In this document: positions 1 through 8,591 of the stretch, piece after piece
Layout: each line of letters opens with the position of its first letter
Position numbering within the stretch: the stretch's first letter is position 1
Origin: Streptomyces clavifer
GTDB taxonomy: Bacteria; Actinomycetota; Actinomycetes; Streptomycetales; Streptomycetaceae
Length of the DNA: 64,000 nt
Reading direction: 5' to 3'
NCBI GenBank assembly: GCA_014651175.1
Contig: BMWJ01000003.1
Span: 1 to 64,000 of the forward strand
Notes under the pieces: model-generated
Databases searched by the model: none
What the model saw: the letters and a program-made list of their open reading frames with translations, nothing else
Told to the model about the DNA's origin: nothing
Program-made: the position numbers and the translations under genes

Positions 1-414
1 GCCGAGGTGAGCTCCGAGAACGGGGGCAGCTCCCTCGCGGTGATGAAGGCGGGCAAGAACAAGAAGCTGGCCTACGCGTTCAACGAGTACGCCAACCACT
101 CGGAGGGCGTGCAGTCCCGGGTCGAGAACGGCGCCTTCCCGGCGACCACCGCGGACCTGACCTCCACGACGTTCCTCAGCACCACGTTCCCGTACTTCGG
201 TGGCCAGAAGGCGAACGAGATCTTCGCCCTGTCCGCCACCCAGGTGCCGGAGGAGTGGTCCTACCTGCCCTTCCAGGTCTACGCCAACTCCATCTTCAAC
301 GACACCGTGGGCAAGGCGTACGCCACCGACACCACGCTGGCCGACGGACTGAAGGCCTGGCAGAAGGCCTCTGCCGACTACGGCACCGAACAGGGCTTCG
401 ACGTCAACAAGTGA
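1..414 (+). CDS. Extracellular solute-binding protein (family 1), 3' part
   Basis: This is the C-terminal ~137 residues of a periplasmic-type (in Streptomyces, lipid-anchored) solute-binding protein of a carbohydrate ABC transporter. The frame is already open at base 1, so the true start lies outside the window; the GTG at position 7 is only an internal codon. Residues fit the C-lobe of family 1 sugar binders: an ENGGSSLAV-type strand, a segment where helices AYAFNEYANHSEGVQ and the GAFPAT turn occur, and an acidic-to-aromatic tail (ADYGTEQGFDVNK). The permease genes would normally follow or precede it; nothing of them is visible downstream, where a perfect palindrome terminates the unit. The substrate cannot be told from this fragment. 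Confidence 0.85.
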   Translation, partial: AEVSSENGGSSLAVMKAGKNKKLAYAFNEYANHSEGVQSRVENGAFPATTADLTSTTFLSTTFPYFGGQKANEIFALSATQVPEEWSYLPFQVYANSIFNDTVGKAYATDTTLADGLKAWQKASADYGTEQGFDVNK

Positions 415-487
415 TGCGGTCCCTCCCCTTCGTCATGGTCCCGGCTGCTCGCGCACCGGCTTGACGGGGCTGTAGGTGGCACCTCGC

Positions 488-529
488 CGTCCGTGCCCCC
501 GAACCGGATCCGGTTCGGGGGCACGGACG
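488..529. terminator. Perfect 42-bp palindrome, bidirectional terminator
   Basis: A perfect palindrome with two 21-base arms and no unpaired centre apart from the turn (left arm begins CGTCCGTGCCCCCGAACC). It lies between the end of the plus-strand binding-protein gene and the end of the minus-strand acetyltransferase gene, so it can serve both convergent units. There is no T-run, as is usual in Streptomyces. Confidence 0.8.
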
Positions 530-667
530 TCTTGCACGGTCCAGCCCTCCGTGCCGGCAGAGCGGCACCGCCGGCCGGTACGGGGCGGGCCCCTGCGGCA
601 GCTTGCCGGAGTCGCGGGACGGCACCCGCTCGGCCCGGGGGCCGCGGGGCGCGACCCCCGGCCCCGT

Positions 668-1138
668 TCAGACGGCGGCTGTCCACCGGTACTGCACGTC
701 GGGCTCCCTCTCCTCGTTGCGGCTGCCGTCGTCGTAGGCGACCGCGACGAACCCGTGCCGCTCGTAGAAGGCGCACGCGGCGGTGTTGCGGCGGAAGGTG
801 TACAGGCTCAGCTCCCCGCGCGAGGCCGCCTTGACCCGGTCCAGCAGCCGCGTCCCGATGCCGCGCCGGAGTGCGTCGGGCCGCAGGTAGAGCTGGTCGA
901 GCTCGTCGCCGTCCAGGGAGGCGAAGCCCAGCAGCTCCCCCGCCCCGTCCTCGGCGACCCATGTCCTGCTGCCGGGCAGCAGGACATGGGTGATCCAGGC
1001 ACGGGTCTCCTCGTCGCTGTGGACCCGGGGGAGATAGGGCAGGACCGCCGCGCGCGAGTCCAGGAAGACCCGGGTGACGGCCTCCGCGTCCTCGGACGTC
1101 GCCGCGCGCAGCCGTATCCCGGCGGACGGTCCTAGCAT
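668..1138 (-). CDS. GNAT family N-acetyltransferase
   Basis: A 156-residue protein of GNAT fold that would transfer an acetyl group from acetyl-CoA to an unidentified amine. The acetyl-CoA loop is seen as RRGIGTRL (residues 91-98), preceded by the strand DELDQLYLRPDA and followed by the NTAACAFYERHGF helix-strand typical of the C-terminal half. Length is normal for the family. Its ATG overlaps the last codons of the upstream kinase gene by 7 bases (ATGCTAG), so the two are translated from one message. The coupling to the kinase suggests co-expression only; a substrate or shared pathway is not evident. Confidence 0.9.
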   Translation of the reverse strand: MLGPSAGIRLRAATSEDAEAVTRVFLDSRAAVLPYLPRVHSDEETRAWITHVLLPGSRTWVAEDGAGELLGFASLDGDELDQLYLRPDALRRGIGTRLLDRVKAASRGELSLYTFRRNTAACAFYERHGFVAVAYDDGSRNEEREPDVQYRWTAAV

Positions 1139-3009
1139 TTCGTCAGCACCGGTTCACCCGGGGAGGGCTGCCTCATGACGGGCTCCAGGTGCCGGCCGTA
1201 CAGCACGGCCCACGCGGAGGGCTTTCCGCCGGCCGGCTTCATGATGCTCGCCAGGGCGCCGCACACCTCCTTGTGCAGACCGGCCTCGTTCGCGTCCATC
1301 GCGACACCGTAACCTTCCGTACCGCCCTCGATGTTGTCGAGGGCCTTCGTCTTGTCGGAGTACTTGTCGGCGAGACCGGCGACGATGACGTCGTCCGTGG
1401 CCACGGCGTACACCGGGGTCGCGGGGTCCAGGAGCGCCTTGACGCAGTCCTCGAAGCCGGGGCGCAGCACCTGCTGGCCGGCCAGCCCCTCGTTCCTGAT
1501 CCAGGTCTCGTATACCGACTTCCTGGCGGTGCAGACCTTCGCGCTGGGGTCGTTCCGCAGGTCGCTGACGTCGTTGTAGGGCCTGTTCTTGCGTACCAGG
1601 AGCCCTTTGAGGGCCTGGTAGTAGGGACCGGCGAAGACGACGCCGTCCTTCTTCTCGCGTTCGTCGTTGATGCTGTACGAGGCCAGCACGATGTCCGCCC
1701 GGTCGGCCGCCTTCAGGTAGTCGCTGCGGTTTCCGGAGTTGACGCGCACGAAACGCACCTGGTCCTCGTCGAAGCCCAGGTGCCGGGCGATCTCCTTGCC
1801 CAGGTCGACCTCGAAGCCCTTGAAGGTGCTTCCGTCCTGCACGCTCAGTCCGGGCTGGTCCTGTTTGACGCCGATCCGCAGGACCTGGTGCGTGTCACTG
1901 AACGTGGACGCGGCCCCGCTCCCGCCCGTCGTGCCCTTGCCGTGCGCCCTGTCGTCCCCCGTGCCCGTCCCGTCCTGCTGTCCCCAGACGTACCAGGCCC
2001 CTCCCGCGAGGAGCGCCGTGCAGAGCACGGCGACCGGCACCGCCCACCGGTCCCGGCGCCTGCGTGCGCGCACCTGGGGGCGGCCGCCGGCAGCGGGGGG
2101 CGGGCCCTGCCGGGCGGGCTCCGGGGGCCGCGGGCCGGCCGGTGTGTCGAGCGCGACGTCCCGGGTGACGGCCTGCAGCATCCGCTCCGCCGCGGCCGCG
2201 TCCGGGCGCTGCAAGGGGTCCTTCCGCAGCAGTCGTTCGACCAGCGGGGCGAGCGGCCCGGCGTACTGCATGGCCGGTACGGGCGACTCGCGCACGGCGA
2301 TCAGCACCTCGTAGCCGGTGGATCCGTCGAAGGGCCGCCTGCCCTCCACCATCTCGTAGAGCGTGACGCCCAGCGCCCACAGGTCGGACGCCGCCGTCGC
2401 GGGATGGGGCTGCGCCGCCGTGCGGCTGAGCAGTTCGGGTGCGAGGTAGTGCGGCGTCCCGATGATCTCGTGCGACCGGGTCACCTGCACGGCGCCCTCG
2501 AAGGTGGAGATCCCGAAGTCCATCAGGAGGGCGCGCCCGTCGGGCCGGAACAGGATGTTGTGGGGCTTCACGTCACGGTGCAGGACTCCGGCCTCGTGCA
2601 CGGCGGTCAGTCCGCGCAGCACCTGGAGCCCTATCCGTGCCGCGTGCGGCACGGACAACTGCTGCTGCTCCCGCAGGAGGTCGGCCAGGGAGCGGGAGTT
2701 GAGCAGCTCCATCACGATCCAGACCTGGTCGCCGTCCTCGATCACGTCGTGCACGGCGACCACGTTCTGGTGCCCGATCCTGGCGATGGCCTGGGCCTCG
2801 CGCCGCGCCCGGTTGACCCACTGCCCCTGCGTGGCCGGTGTCACGGCCCCGGGGTACAGCAGGCCCTTCACGGCCACCTTCCGGTCGAGGCGGGTGTCGA
2901 GGGCCTCCCAGACCACTCCCATCCCGCCGCGTCCGAGCTGTCTCTGCAGTCTGTAGCGGTCGGCGATCACCGTGTCCGGACCGATGCCAGTCATGCCCTC
3001 GCCGTCCAT
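1132..3009 (-). CDS. Membrane Ser/Thr kinase with extracellular SBP_bac_3 sensor domain
   Basis: A 625-residue receptor-like kinase. Residues 18-280 are a Hanks-type kinase domain: glycine loop GRGGMGVVWEA, ATP-anchoring K48 in KVAVK, catalytic loop HRDVKPHN (D146), DFG at 164-166 and APE at 190-192. A Pro-rich basic linker leads to one membrane span at about 322-342. Residues ~375-610 are a family 3 solute-binding domain like the glutamate/glutamine binders GluB or GlnH (start VLRIGVKQDQPG, then FKGFEVDLGKEIA). By analogy with ABC transporter binding proteins the outer domain should bind a small amino-acid-like ligand and signal to the kinase inside. No permease or ATPase is next to it. The ATG at 3009 is preceded by a G-run; ATG 2994 is an alternative. 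It is transcribed with the downstream acetyltransferase and away from the wall-hydrolase gene. Confidence 0.93.
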   Translation of the reverse strand: MDGEGMTGIGPDTVIADRYRLQRQLGRGGMGVVWEALDTRLDRKVAVKGLLYPGAVTPATQGQWVNRARREAQAIARIGHQNVVAVHDVIEDGDQVWIVMELLNSRSLADLLREQQQLSVPHAARIGLQVLRGLTAVHEAGVLHRDVKPHNILFRPDGRALLMDFGISTFEGAVQVTRSHEIIGTPHYLAPELLSRTAAQPHPATAASDLWALGVTLYEMVEGRRPFDGSTGYEVLIAVRESPVPAMQYAGPLAPLVERLLRKDPLQRPDAAAAERMLQAVTRDVALDTPAGPRPPEPARQGPPPAAGGRPQVRARRRRDRWAVPVAVLCTALLAGGAWYVWGQQDGTGTGDDRAHGKGTTGGSGAASTFSDTHQVLRIGVKQDQPGLSVQDGSTFKGFEVDLGKEIARHLGFDEDQVRFVRVNSGNRSDYLKAADRADIVLASYSINDEREKKDGVVFAGPYYQALKGLLVRKNRPYNDVSDLRNDPSAKVCTARKSVYETWIRNEGLAGQQVLRPGFEDCVKALLDPATPVYAVATDDVIVAGLADKYSDKTKALDNIEGGTEGYGVAMDANEAGLHKEVCGALASIMKPAGGKPSAWAVLYGRHLEPVMRQPSPGEPVLTKC

Positions 3010-3204
3010 CCGACCCCCCGGTTCGTGCTGTTGTGGTGAGCAACAATAGACGCTCCGTCAGGACGGCGGCGGGCGGTCGGAGAAGGGGTCCGAGCCCGTT
3101 CCCGGCGCTCGGGGGAGAGTGGGTTCCGAGGGGTGTCCGGGCCCTCCGCGGCGGATGGCATAGTGAGTCCCACCGCGACGGTCGAGTAGGGGAGTGTCGG
3201 ACCT

Positions 3205-4437
3205 GTGAGGATCGCTCGCTGGATGGTGCCGGTCATCGTCGGGGTCGTGGTGACGCCGATATCGATCGGCGTCGGATCCGTTCTGCTCGGGACCTCCGAC
3301 GACAGCGAGGCGGCCGGCGGAGACGTCCCCACGCCGATGAGCACCGAGCTGAAGGCGGGCGACGTGGGTGTTCCCGTCATGTACGCCAAGCTCTTGCGCG
3401 ACGCCGCGGCCGACTGCGACGAGAAGCCGCTCACCGCGCCCGTGCTGGCAGCGCAGTTGAAGCGGGAGAGCAACTTCAACCCGAGGGCCAGGTCGGTCGC
3501 GGTCGACACGGCGACGGGCGACGAGGGCTCGCTGACGGACCCGCGGAGTGCGCAGCAGCGGGCGGAGGACGGGAAGACGGGCGAACAGCCGGTGGAGGAC
3601 ACCCTCTCCGGCGGAGGCACTCCCACCGCGCCCGGCTCGTCAGAGGTTCCTTCGGGCGAGGCTCCGCCCGACGTGGCGCAGGCCGCACGACCCGTCACCC
3701 GGGGCATCGCGCAGTTCTCCGACGCCGACTGGGCGGCCGAGGGGGTCGACGGCAACAACGACGGCGTCAAGGACGTCCTGGACCCGGCGGACGCCATACC
3801 GTCCCAGGGCAGGAAGATGTGCGGACTCCTGCGGACCGCGGAGCAGCACCCCGGCTACCGGGGCACCCCGCTCGAACTGGCCCTGGCCGGCTACCACATG
3901 GGCTGGGAGACGGTGGAGCGGTACGGCGGTGTCCCGCGTGCCAGTGGAGCGGACGGGGAGACGTACGAGTACGTCAAGGCCGTCGTGAAGTCGTCCTCCC
4001 AGATGGTCGTCCCGGTCGGCGGTGACGTGGCCGGCGGCTGGACCCTGCCCGTCGAGGGACCGGCGGGCACCCCGTACCACCAGCGGGGCTCAGCCTGGTC
4101 GACCGGTCTGCACACCGGCGTCGACTTCGTGATCCCTGCCGGTACGCAGGTCAAGGCCGTCGGACCCGGCGAGGTCGTCACGGCGGGGGCGGGCGGCGAC
4201 TACGGCAACCAGGTCGTCATCCGCCACGAGGACGGTACGTTCAGTCAGTACGCCCACCTCTCCGAGGTGAAGGCCGTCGTCGGCCAGAGCGTCCAGGGCG
4301 GCACACTCATCGGCTGGTCCGGCGATACCGGCAATTCCTCGGGGCCGCACCTGCACTTCGAGGTGCGTACGGGGCCCGGGTTCGGGAGCGACGTCCCGCC
4401 CGTCCCGTTCCTTCGCACCAAGGGCCTGATCCTCTGA
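3205..4437 (+). CDS. Two-domain wall hydrolase: lytic transglycosylase-like plus M23 peptidase
   Basis: A 410-residue exported protein beginning with a hydrophobic signal anchor (residues 6-28). Residues ~50-235 resemble the SLT lysozyme-like fold: a KRESNFNP helix with the candidate catalytic Glu, the GIAQFSDADW strand, and LAGYHMGWETVERYGG, as in transglycosylases; an acidic linker of about 60 residues is inserted in the domain. Residues ~285-400 are an M23 (lysostaphin-type) zinc peptidase with ligands H303 and D307 (HTGVD) and H382-L-H384 (HLHFE). Together they could cut both glycan strands and peptide stems of peptidoglycan. GTG start with GGGGAG upstream. It diverges from the sensor kinase; the 195-bp gap holds both promoters. 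A single-stem terminator follows. Confidence 0.92.
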   Translation: MRIARWMVPVIVGVVVTPISIGVGSVLLGTSDDSEAAGGDVPTPMSTELKAGDVGVPVMYAKLLRDAAADCDEKPLTAPVLAAQLKRESNFNPRARSVAVDTATGDEGSLTDPRSAQQRAEDGKTGEQPVEDTLSGGGTPTAPGSSEVPSGEAPPDVAQAARPVTRGIAQFSDADWAAEGVDGNNDGVKDVLDPADAIPSQGRKMCGLLRTAEQHPGYRGTPLELALAGYHMGWETVERYGGVPRASGADGETYEYVKAVVKSSSQMVVPVGGDVAGGWTLPVEGPAGTPYHQRGSAWSTGLHTGVDFVIPAGTQVKAVGPGEVVTAGAGGDYGNQVVIRHEDGTFSQYAHLSEVKAVVGQSVQGGTLIGWSGDTGNSSGPHLHFEVRTGPGFGSDVPPVPFLRTKGLIL

Positions 4438-4597
4438 GGCCGTGACGGTGGGAGGCGTGGAGCACGGCCTTGACGTCGTCGCGCCCGTCCGGTCGGGTGG
4501 TCCCCGGGCCTGTGACTCCCGGGCGTCCACCGGGGGTGCCGGTGCGGGGCATCCGCCCGGACGCGCCTCGGGCCTCGCGCCTCGGGCTTGAACGCGA

Positions 4598-4645
4598 CCG
4601 CCTCCTCGCTGCGGCCTCTGGGAAGGGGCCGCAGCGAGGAGGCGG
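4598..4645. terminator. Strong hairpin between convergent genes
   Basis: Two 19-base perfect arms (4598-4616 and 4627-4645) around a 10-base loop. It separates the plus-strand wall hydrolase from the 3' end of the minus-strand CIS operon and so probably ends both. Confidence 0.85.
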
Positions 4646-4675
4646 GGGCTGTTCGGGAGCGGCGGGGCGGGGCCC

Positions 4676-5974
4676 CTACGTGCCGCTGGTCGTGGCGCGG
4701 GTGAAGAACTCGATCTCGGCTATCGAGACCTGCTTGTCGGTTCCCGCGTTGAACGCCGAGCGGATGACGAAACGGACGCTGACGACGTTCTCCGCGCGGA
4801 ACTTCCGCTGCTGGGGGCCGCTCACCTGGTCGAGTTTGATGTGGCGCGTCGTCTTCCTCCCGTCGGTCGTGGTGATGATCGCGTCCATGCGGTGCGGCAG
4901 CGCGGCCTCGGAGAGGTCGGCCGGCTTGACGGAGATTCCGGACGTGATGAGGATGTTCAGCAGACGGGTCGGTTCCTGGAAGCGCGCCTCGACCCATTCG
5001 CCCTCGGCGGACTGCGAGACGCCGGGCCCCCACCAACTGTTGTTGACCTTGTCGAAGAGCGCCTTCGGCGGATGGCCGCCGAAGGAACGGGACGCCTCGG
5101 CGGAGTCCGGAGTGACCGGCGCCCGCTTCGCGAAGTGGTCACGTGCCGCGTTCCACGCCGTACTCACGTTGAACGCCGCGTAGATCACCAGCCCGAGCGC
5201 GAGGCCGTACACGATCCAGGTGAAGATGCGGCCGATTCCCCGGCGCAGCCTCGGACGGTCGCCCGCCCACGGCGCGGGGCCGTTGCCGAAGTCCCGCATC
5301 CGGCGCCACCAGGGGCGCCGGGCCTCCGGGGCGCCGGGGCGGTCCGCGAGGGACATGGCGCAGCGCCGGCAGAAGTGCCGGTCGGGCCGGTTGGCGACCT
5401 CGCACCAGGGGCACGGGGGGCCGGTCTCGTCGGTCGGTCCGCCGCCGGGTGCCTGGACCAGGGGGCGGGCCGCGGCGGGCACGCCGGGGAGGACCGGGGC
5501 GACTTCCGGTGCCGGTGCGGCGGCGCGCTGGTCGGCGACCGGCACGAGCAGCGCCCTGGCGCGCGCGCTCGCGTCCGGCTCCGGTTCCGGGGTGGGCGCC
5601 GGAGCGGCGGAGGTCACCGGGATCGTGGGCAGGGTGTCGTCCTCCTCGGGCGTCACCGCCGGCACGTCGGCGCGTACGGGTTCGCGCACCCCGTCCGTGC
5701 TCCCGGCCCCGGCATCCGCGTCGGCCGATGTGACCGGGCCGGGGTCGGAGCCCGGAGCGCCCGACGTGTCCGTGCCGGACTGCCGGCCTGCCGCGCCCGC
5801 CGCCCGGTCCCTCCTGTCCGGGGTCCAGCTCAGTACGGCGCCGCAGCCGTCGCAGAAGGACTGCCCCGGGGTCGGCGGCGTGCCGCACTCGGCGCAGTTA
5901 CGTGGCTCGTTCCCCGCGCCGCCGGCCCCCGCGGTCGAGGGTGGCGTGGAGGGAGAAGCCTGCTGACTGGTCAC
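4676..5974 (-). CDS. cisA: CIS-associated membrane protein with two zinc ribbons and a discoidin/NADase-type C-terminal domain
   Basis: A 432-residue single-span protein, last gene of the CIS operon. N-terminal zinc ribbon C27, C30, C41, C44; a long Pro/Ala-rich linker; a second ribbon at about 187-205 (CPWC...FCRRC); a basic stretch; one membrane span at ~250-270; then ~140 residues of beta-rich sequence (VEARFQEPTRLLNILITSG, ISIAEIEFFTRA) that looks like the F5/8C or NADase-type glycan-binding fold. The ribbons face the cytoplasm and the beta domain the outside. From memory, the corresponding S. coelicolor membrane protein (CisA) is needed for membrane recruitment and firing of the CIS; assignment here rests on position and architecture, not on a search. 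GTG start overlaps the upstream stop (GTGA). Confidence 0.82.
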   Translation of the reverse strand: MTSQQASPSTPPSTAGAGGAGNEPRNCAECGTPPTPGQSFCDGCGAVLSWTPDRRDRAAGAAGRQSGTDTSGAPGSDPGPVTSADADAGAGSTDGVREPVRADVPAVTPEEDDTLPTIPVTSAAPAPTPEPEPDASARARALLVPVADQRAAAPAPEVAPVLPGVPAAARPLVQAPGGGPTDETGPPCPWCEVANRPDRHFCRRCAMSLADRPGAPEARRPWWRRMRDFGNGPAPWAGDRPRLRRGIGRIFTWIVYGLALGLVIYAAFNVSTAWNAARDHFAKRAPVTPDSAEASRSFGGHPPKALFDKVNNSWWGPGVSQSAEGEWVEARFQEPTRLLNILITSGISVKPADLSEAALPHRMDAIITTTDGRKTTRHIKLDQVSGPQQRKFRAENVVSVRFVIRSAFNAGTDKQVSIAEIEFFTRATTSGT

Positions 5975-6636
5975 CTGTCGGAAGTCCTTTCGGCGGAGGT
6001 CACATGGACCGTGTAAGGCATATGGGCGGGGCGAGCTGCCGCTACGAGACGCTCCAGCCGGTGTTCGGCGGCGGGGTCGGGCACCGGCAGCCGTACGGTG
6101 ACGTGCAGATGGGGGCGGCTCTCGCCGGGGAACGGGCCCAGGGGCCTGGCGTCCCAGGCGGCGGCGCCGCTTTCGGTGATCTCCGGCTCCACGCCGAAGG
6201 CGAGCCGTACCGCCTCGGACAGTCCTTGCCGGGTGCCGCGGATGCGGTGCAGCCGGACGGCGGCGGTCACCGCGGCGCGCAGCGCCACGGTCGCCTCGGT
6301 GTCCTGCGGAGGGCCGGTGGACGGAGTGGTGGACGCGGCCTCCGTCAGGTCGCGGCCCGCGGCTTCGTCGGCGCGCCCGGCCGTGTCGGGACCTTCGGTC
6401 TCCGCGCCCACCCAGCCGCCGAGCCAGCGGGTGAAGTCCGCGGGCGCCAGCGACGGCGTGAAGTAGGCGTCCAGGCAGTCGAGCACGTTGTGGAGCGGCG
6501 CGAGGACCTCGTCGATACCCGCGACGAACCGCTGGGCGAGGTCGTCCTCGGCGAACACCGCCGGCAGCATCACGCCCAGCGGTGCCGAGGAACCGAGTCC
6601 GTCGACGGAGCCGCGCGTGCTCCCGCTCGTGGTCAC
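5971..6636 (-). CDS. cis12: Baseplate protein, P2 gpI-like (TIGR02242 type)
   Basis: A 221-residue protein of the tail-protein-I class that joins the gpJ-like wedge in the CIS baseplate. The visible signature is the N-terminal LGVMLPAVFAEDDLAQRFVAGIDEVLAPL helix region, followed by the segment ending FTRWLGGWVGAE and, in the C-terminal half, RLHRIRGTRQGLSEAVRLAFGVEPEITES, the usual order in this family. It overlaps the gpJ-like gene by 4 bases and the zinc-ribbon membrane protein by 4, so all three are translationally coupled. An acidic insert of about 35 residues (AETEGPDTAGRADEAAG and on) sits in the middle. The number 12 follows the Afp/Cis numbering as I remember it. Confidence 0.85.
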   Translation of the reverse strand: MTTSGSTRGSVDGLGSSAPLGVMLPAVFAEDDLAQRFVAGIDEVLAPLHNVLDCLDAYFTPSLAPADFTRWLGGWVGAETEGPDTAGRADEAAGRDLTEAASTTPSTGPPQDTEATVALRAAVTAAVRLHRIRGTRQGLSEAVRLAFGVEPEITESGAAAWDARPLGPFPGESRPHLHVTVRLPVPDPAAEHRLERLVAAARPAHMPYTVHVTSAERTSDR

Positions 6637-8591
6637 GAGTCGTCCCCTATCACCCGGACGCGGTGGTCGAACGAGAAGACGAGCGCGGGGGGTTCGAGGT
6701 CGATCCGCTCCGTGGGGTCGCCGCGTTTGCCGCTGAGCGGGTCGGCGGGGTGCAGCAGCACCTCGTCCACCAGCTCGACGCCGGGCACCCGCTGCAGCAC
6801 GGCGAACACCTCGCCCGCCTGTACCGGGCGGCCGAAGGGCCAGCCCGTGCCGTGGGCTCCGCCGGTCAGCGGGTCGAGGTGGCGGTACAGGGCGTCGTGC
6901 GCCTGCCGCCTGACCCGGTCGGTGTCGGTGCCGCGGAAGGCGTGCACCGTCGCGACGACCGTCACCCCCTGGTAGAACGGCGGCCCGACCGCCAGCCGGG
7001 TGCCGATCAGGCGCCGCTCGTCCAGGTACCGGGTGATGCGCCCCAGCAGGGCGTCCCCGGGGACGAGCTGCTCGAAGCGCAGCCGGCCGCCCGGATCGGA
7101 CACGGCCTGCGGGACGACCAGCACCCGGACGGCGTGCGCGCCGTGCTCGTCCGGCTCGGCCGCGAGGCAGGTGATGCGCGCGGTCTCGGGCGCCGCGCGC
7201 CGTGCGAGTTCCTCGTAGTCCCGCAGGGTCACGGCGCGGTCCTGCGCACTCAGCGCGATGGGCGCCCGGCGCTTCGCCTCCTCGACGGTCTCACCGTCGA
7301 CCCCACCGCGCGCGGCCTCCCGGTTGATGACGTCGGAGATGTAGGGGACCGAGTCGCGCAGCACCTGGATGGCACCCCGCGCGACGTTGCCCGCCTTCCC
7401 GCCACCCGTACGGTAGCGGCGGGCCCGGATGGGCGCGCCCTTGGGCGGCACGGCCCCGTACTGGCGCAGGGTGCCGTCCGGTTCACGGACGGACGGGCCG
7501 AAGGCAATCTCGCCGGTGGTCGCGTCCAGGGTGATGTGCCGGTCGGCGGGGCCCGAGGCGGCGAAGTGGCCGACGGTCTCCCAGTCGATCCAGCCGTCGC
7601 GCTCGGCGACCTGGAGGAGCAGGGGCTGCGCGCCGCCGACGACGGGGCTGTTGGCCAGCCGTAGCCGGTGTCCCGGCAGCCCGGTGGACTCCCCCAGGGC
7701 TTCGTCCCGCACCGTCTCGGCGTGCACGACGCCGGTGGTGCCGCCGATGCTGAACGCCTCGGCGGAACGGATGGTGGGCGAGGTGGTGTAGAAGGGCTGG
7801 CCCTGTGCGGGCTCGGTGACGCGGCAGCGCAGCCAGCCCGCCTCGCGCCGCCCCGTGCGGGAGAGCGCGTGGCCGCCGGGGACGTGCAGCACGACCTCAC
7901 CGGGGCGGTTGAGTCCACCGGTGGTGTCCCGCTCGACGTCGCAGGCGATCCAGCCGTCGGCGGTCCACGCCTCCCAGGCGAGCGGCGGCTGCCTGGGGTC
8001 GACACCGACACCGTCCACCTGGCTGTCGAGCTCCAGGACGACCACGCACTCCGGTACGGCGGCGCTGAGCCCGAACAGCATGCGGTCACCGGGGTTCGGT
8101 GCCTCGGCGAAGCAGTGCACGTCCTTGGACTCGACGAGGTCCGAGGTGCGGTCGACCGCTTCCTGATCGGCCCGCTGGATCACGAGGTACGACAGCTCGC
8201 AGGGCACCACGGTGAGTTCGCGCTCGGTGGCGAAGACCACCGCGTCCTCGGTCTGGGTGCGCGCCGTGGCGACCTCGGTGCCCGTCGCGAGCACGACGGG
8301 CTGCTGCTGCGGGGCGGACAGCCAGAACGTGACGTCGGCGCGCGCCGCGGACGGAGGGAAGAGCGTGATCCCGATGAGGTCCAGGAACGCGAGGTGGTTC
8401 TTCTCGGGCACCCGGTTGAGCCGGTACACGATCTGGTCGGCCATGTGGGCGACCGTCTCGACGAGGGTCACGCCCGGATCGGAGACGTTGTGGTCGGTCC
8501 ACTCGGGGGCGCGCTGCTGGATGTAGCGCTTGGCGTCGTCGACGAACTGCTGGAAGCGCCGGTCGTCGAGGTTCGGGGAGGGCAGGGCCAT
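6633..8591 (-). CDS. cis11: Baseplate wedge protein, gpJ-like (TIGR02243 type)
   Basis: A 652-residue putative baseplate assembly protein, the counterpart of phage P2 gpJ and Afp11. It forms the wedge ring around the hub to which the sheath is locked before firing. The N-terminus (PSPNLDDRRFQQFVDDAKRY, then APEWTDHNVSDPGVTLVE) is highly characteristic of the family, as is the late segment VRVLVVPQAVSDPGGRL followed by RYLDERRLIGTRLAVGPP. Length agrees with other CIS gpJ-like proteins. The start codon shares one base with the stop of the gp25-like gene (TGATG), so stoichiometric translation with the wedge partner is likely. Confidence 0.92.
   Translation of the reverse strand: MALPSPNLDDRRFQQFVDDAKRYIQQRAPEWTDHNVSDPGVTLVETVAHMADQIVYRLNRVPEKNHLAFLDLIGITLFPPSAARADVTFWLSAPQQQPVVLATGTEVATARTQTEDAVVFATERELTVVPCELSYLVIQRADQEAVDRTSDLVESKDVHCFAEAPNPGDRMLFGLSAAVPECVVVLELDSQVDGVGVDPRQPPLAWEAWTADGWIACDVERDTTGGLNRPGEVVLHVPGGHALSRTGRREAGWLRCRVTEPAQGQPFYTTSPTIRSAEAFSIGGTTGVVHAETVRDEALGESTGLPGHRLRLANSPVVGGAQPLLLQVAERDGWIDWETVGHFAASGPADRHITLDATTGEIAFGPSVREPDGTLRQYGAVPPKGAPIRARRYRTGGGKAGNVARGAIQVLRDSVPYISDVINREAARGGVDGETVEEAKRRAPIALSAQDRAVTLRDYEELARRAAPETARITCLAAEPDEHGAHAVRVLVVPQAVSDPGGRLRFEQLVPGDALLGRITRYLDERRLIGTRLAVGPPFYQGVTVVATVHAFRGTDTDRVRRQAHDALYRHLDPLTGGAHGTGWPFGRPVQAGEVFAVLQRVPGVELVDEVLLHPADPLSGKRGDPTERIDLEPPALVFSFDHRVRVIGDDS

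Noticed and set aside
1189-3039. 616-codon open frame antisense to the sensor kinase
   Set aside because: Arises from high GC3 of the opposite gene; the sequence has no family features while the minus strand encodes a full kinase.
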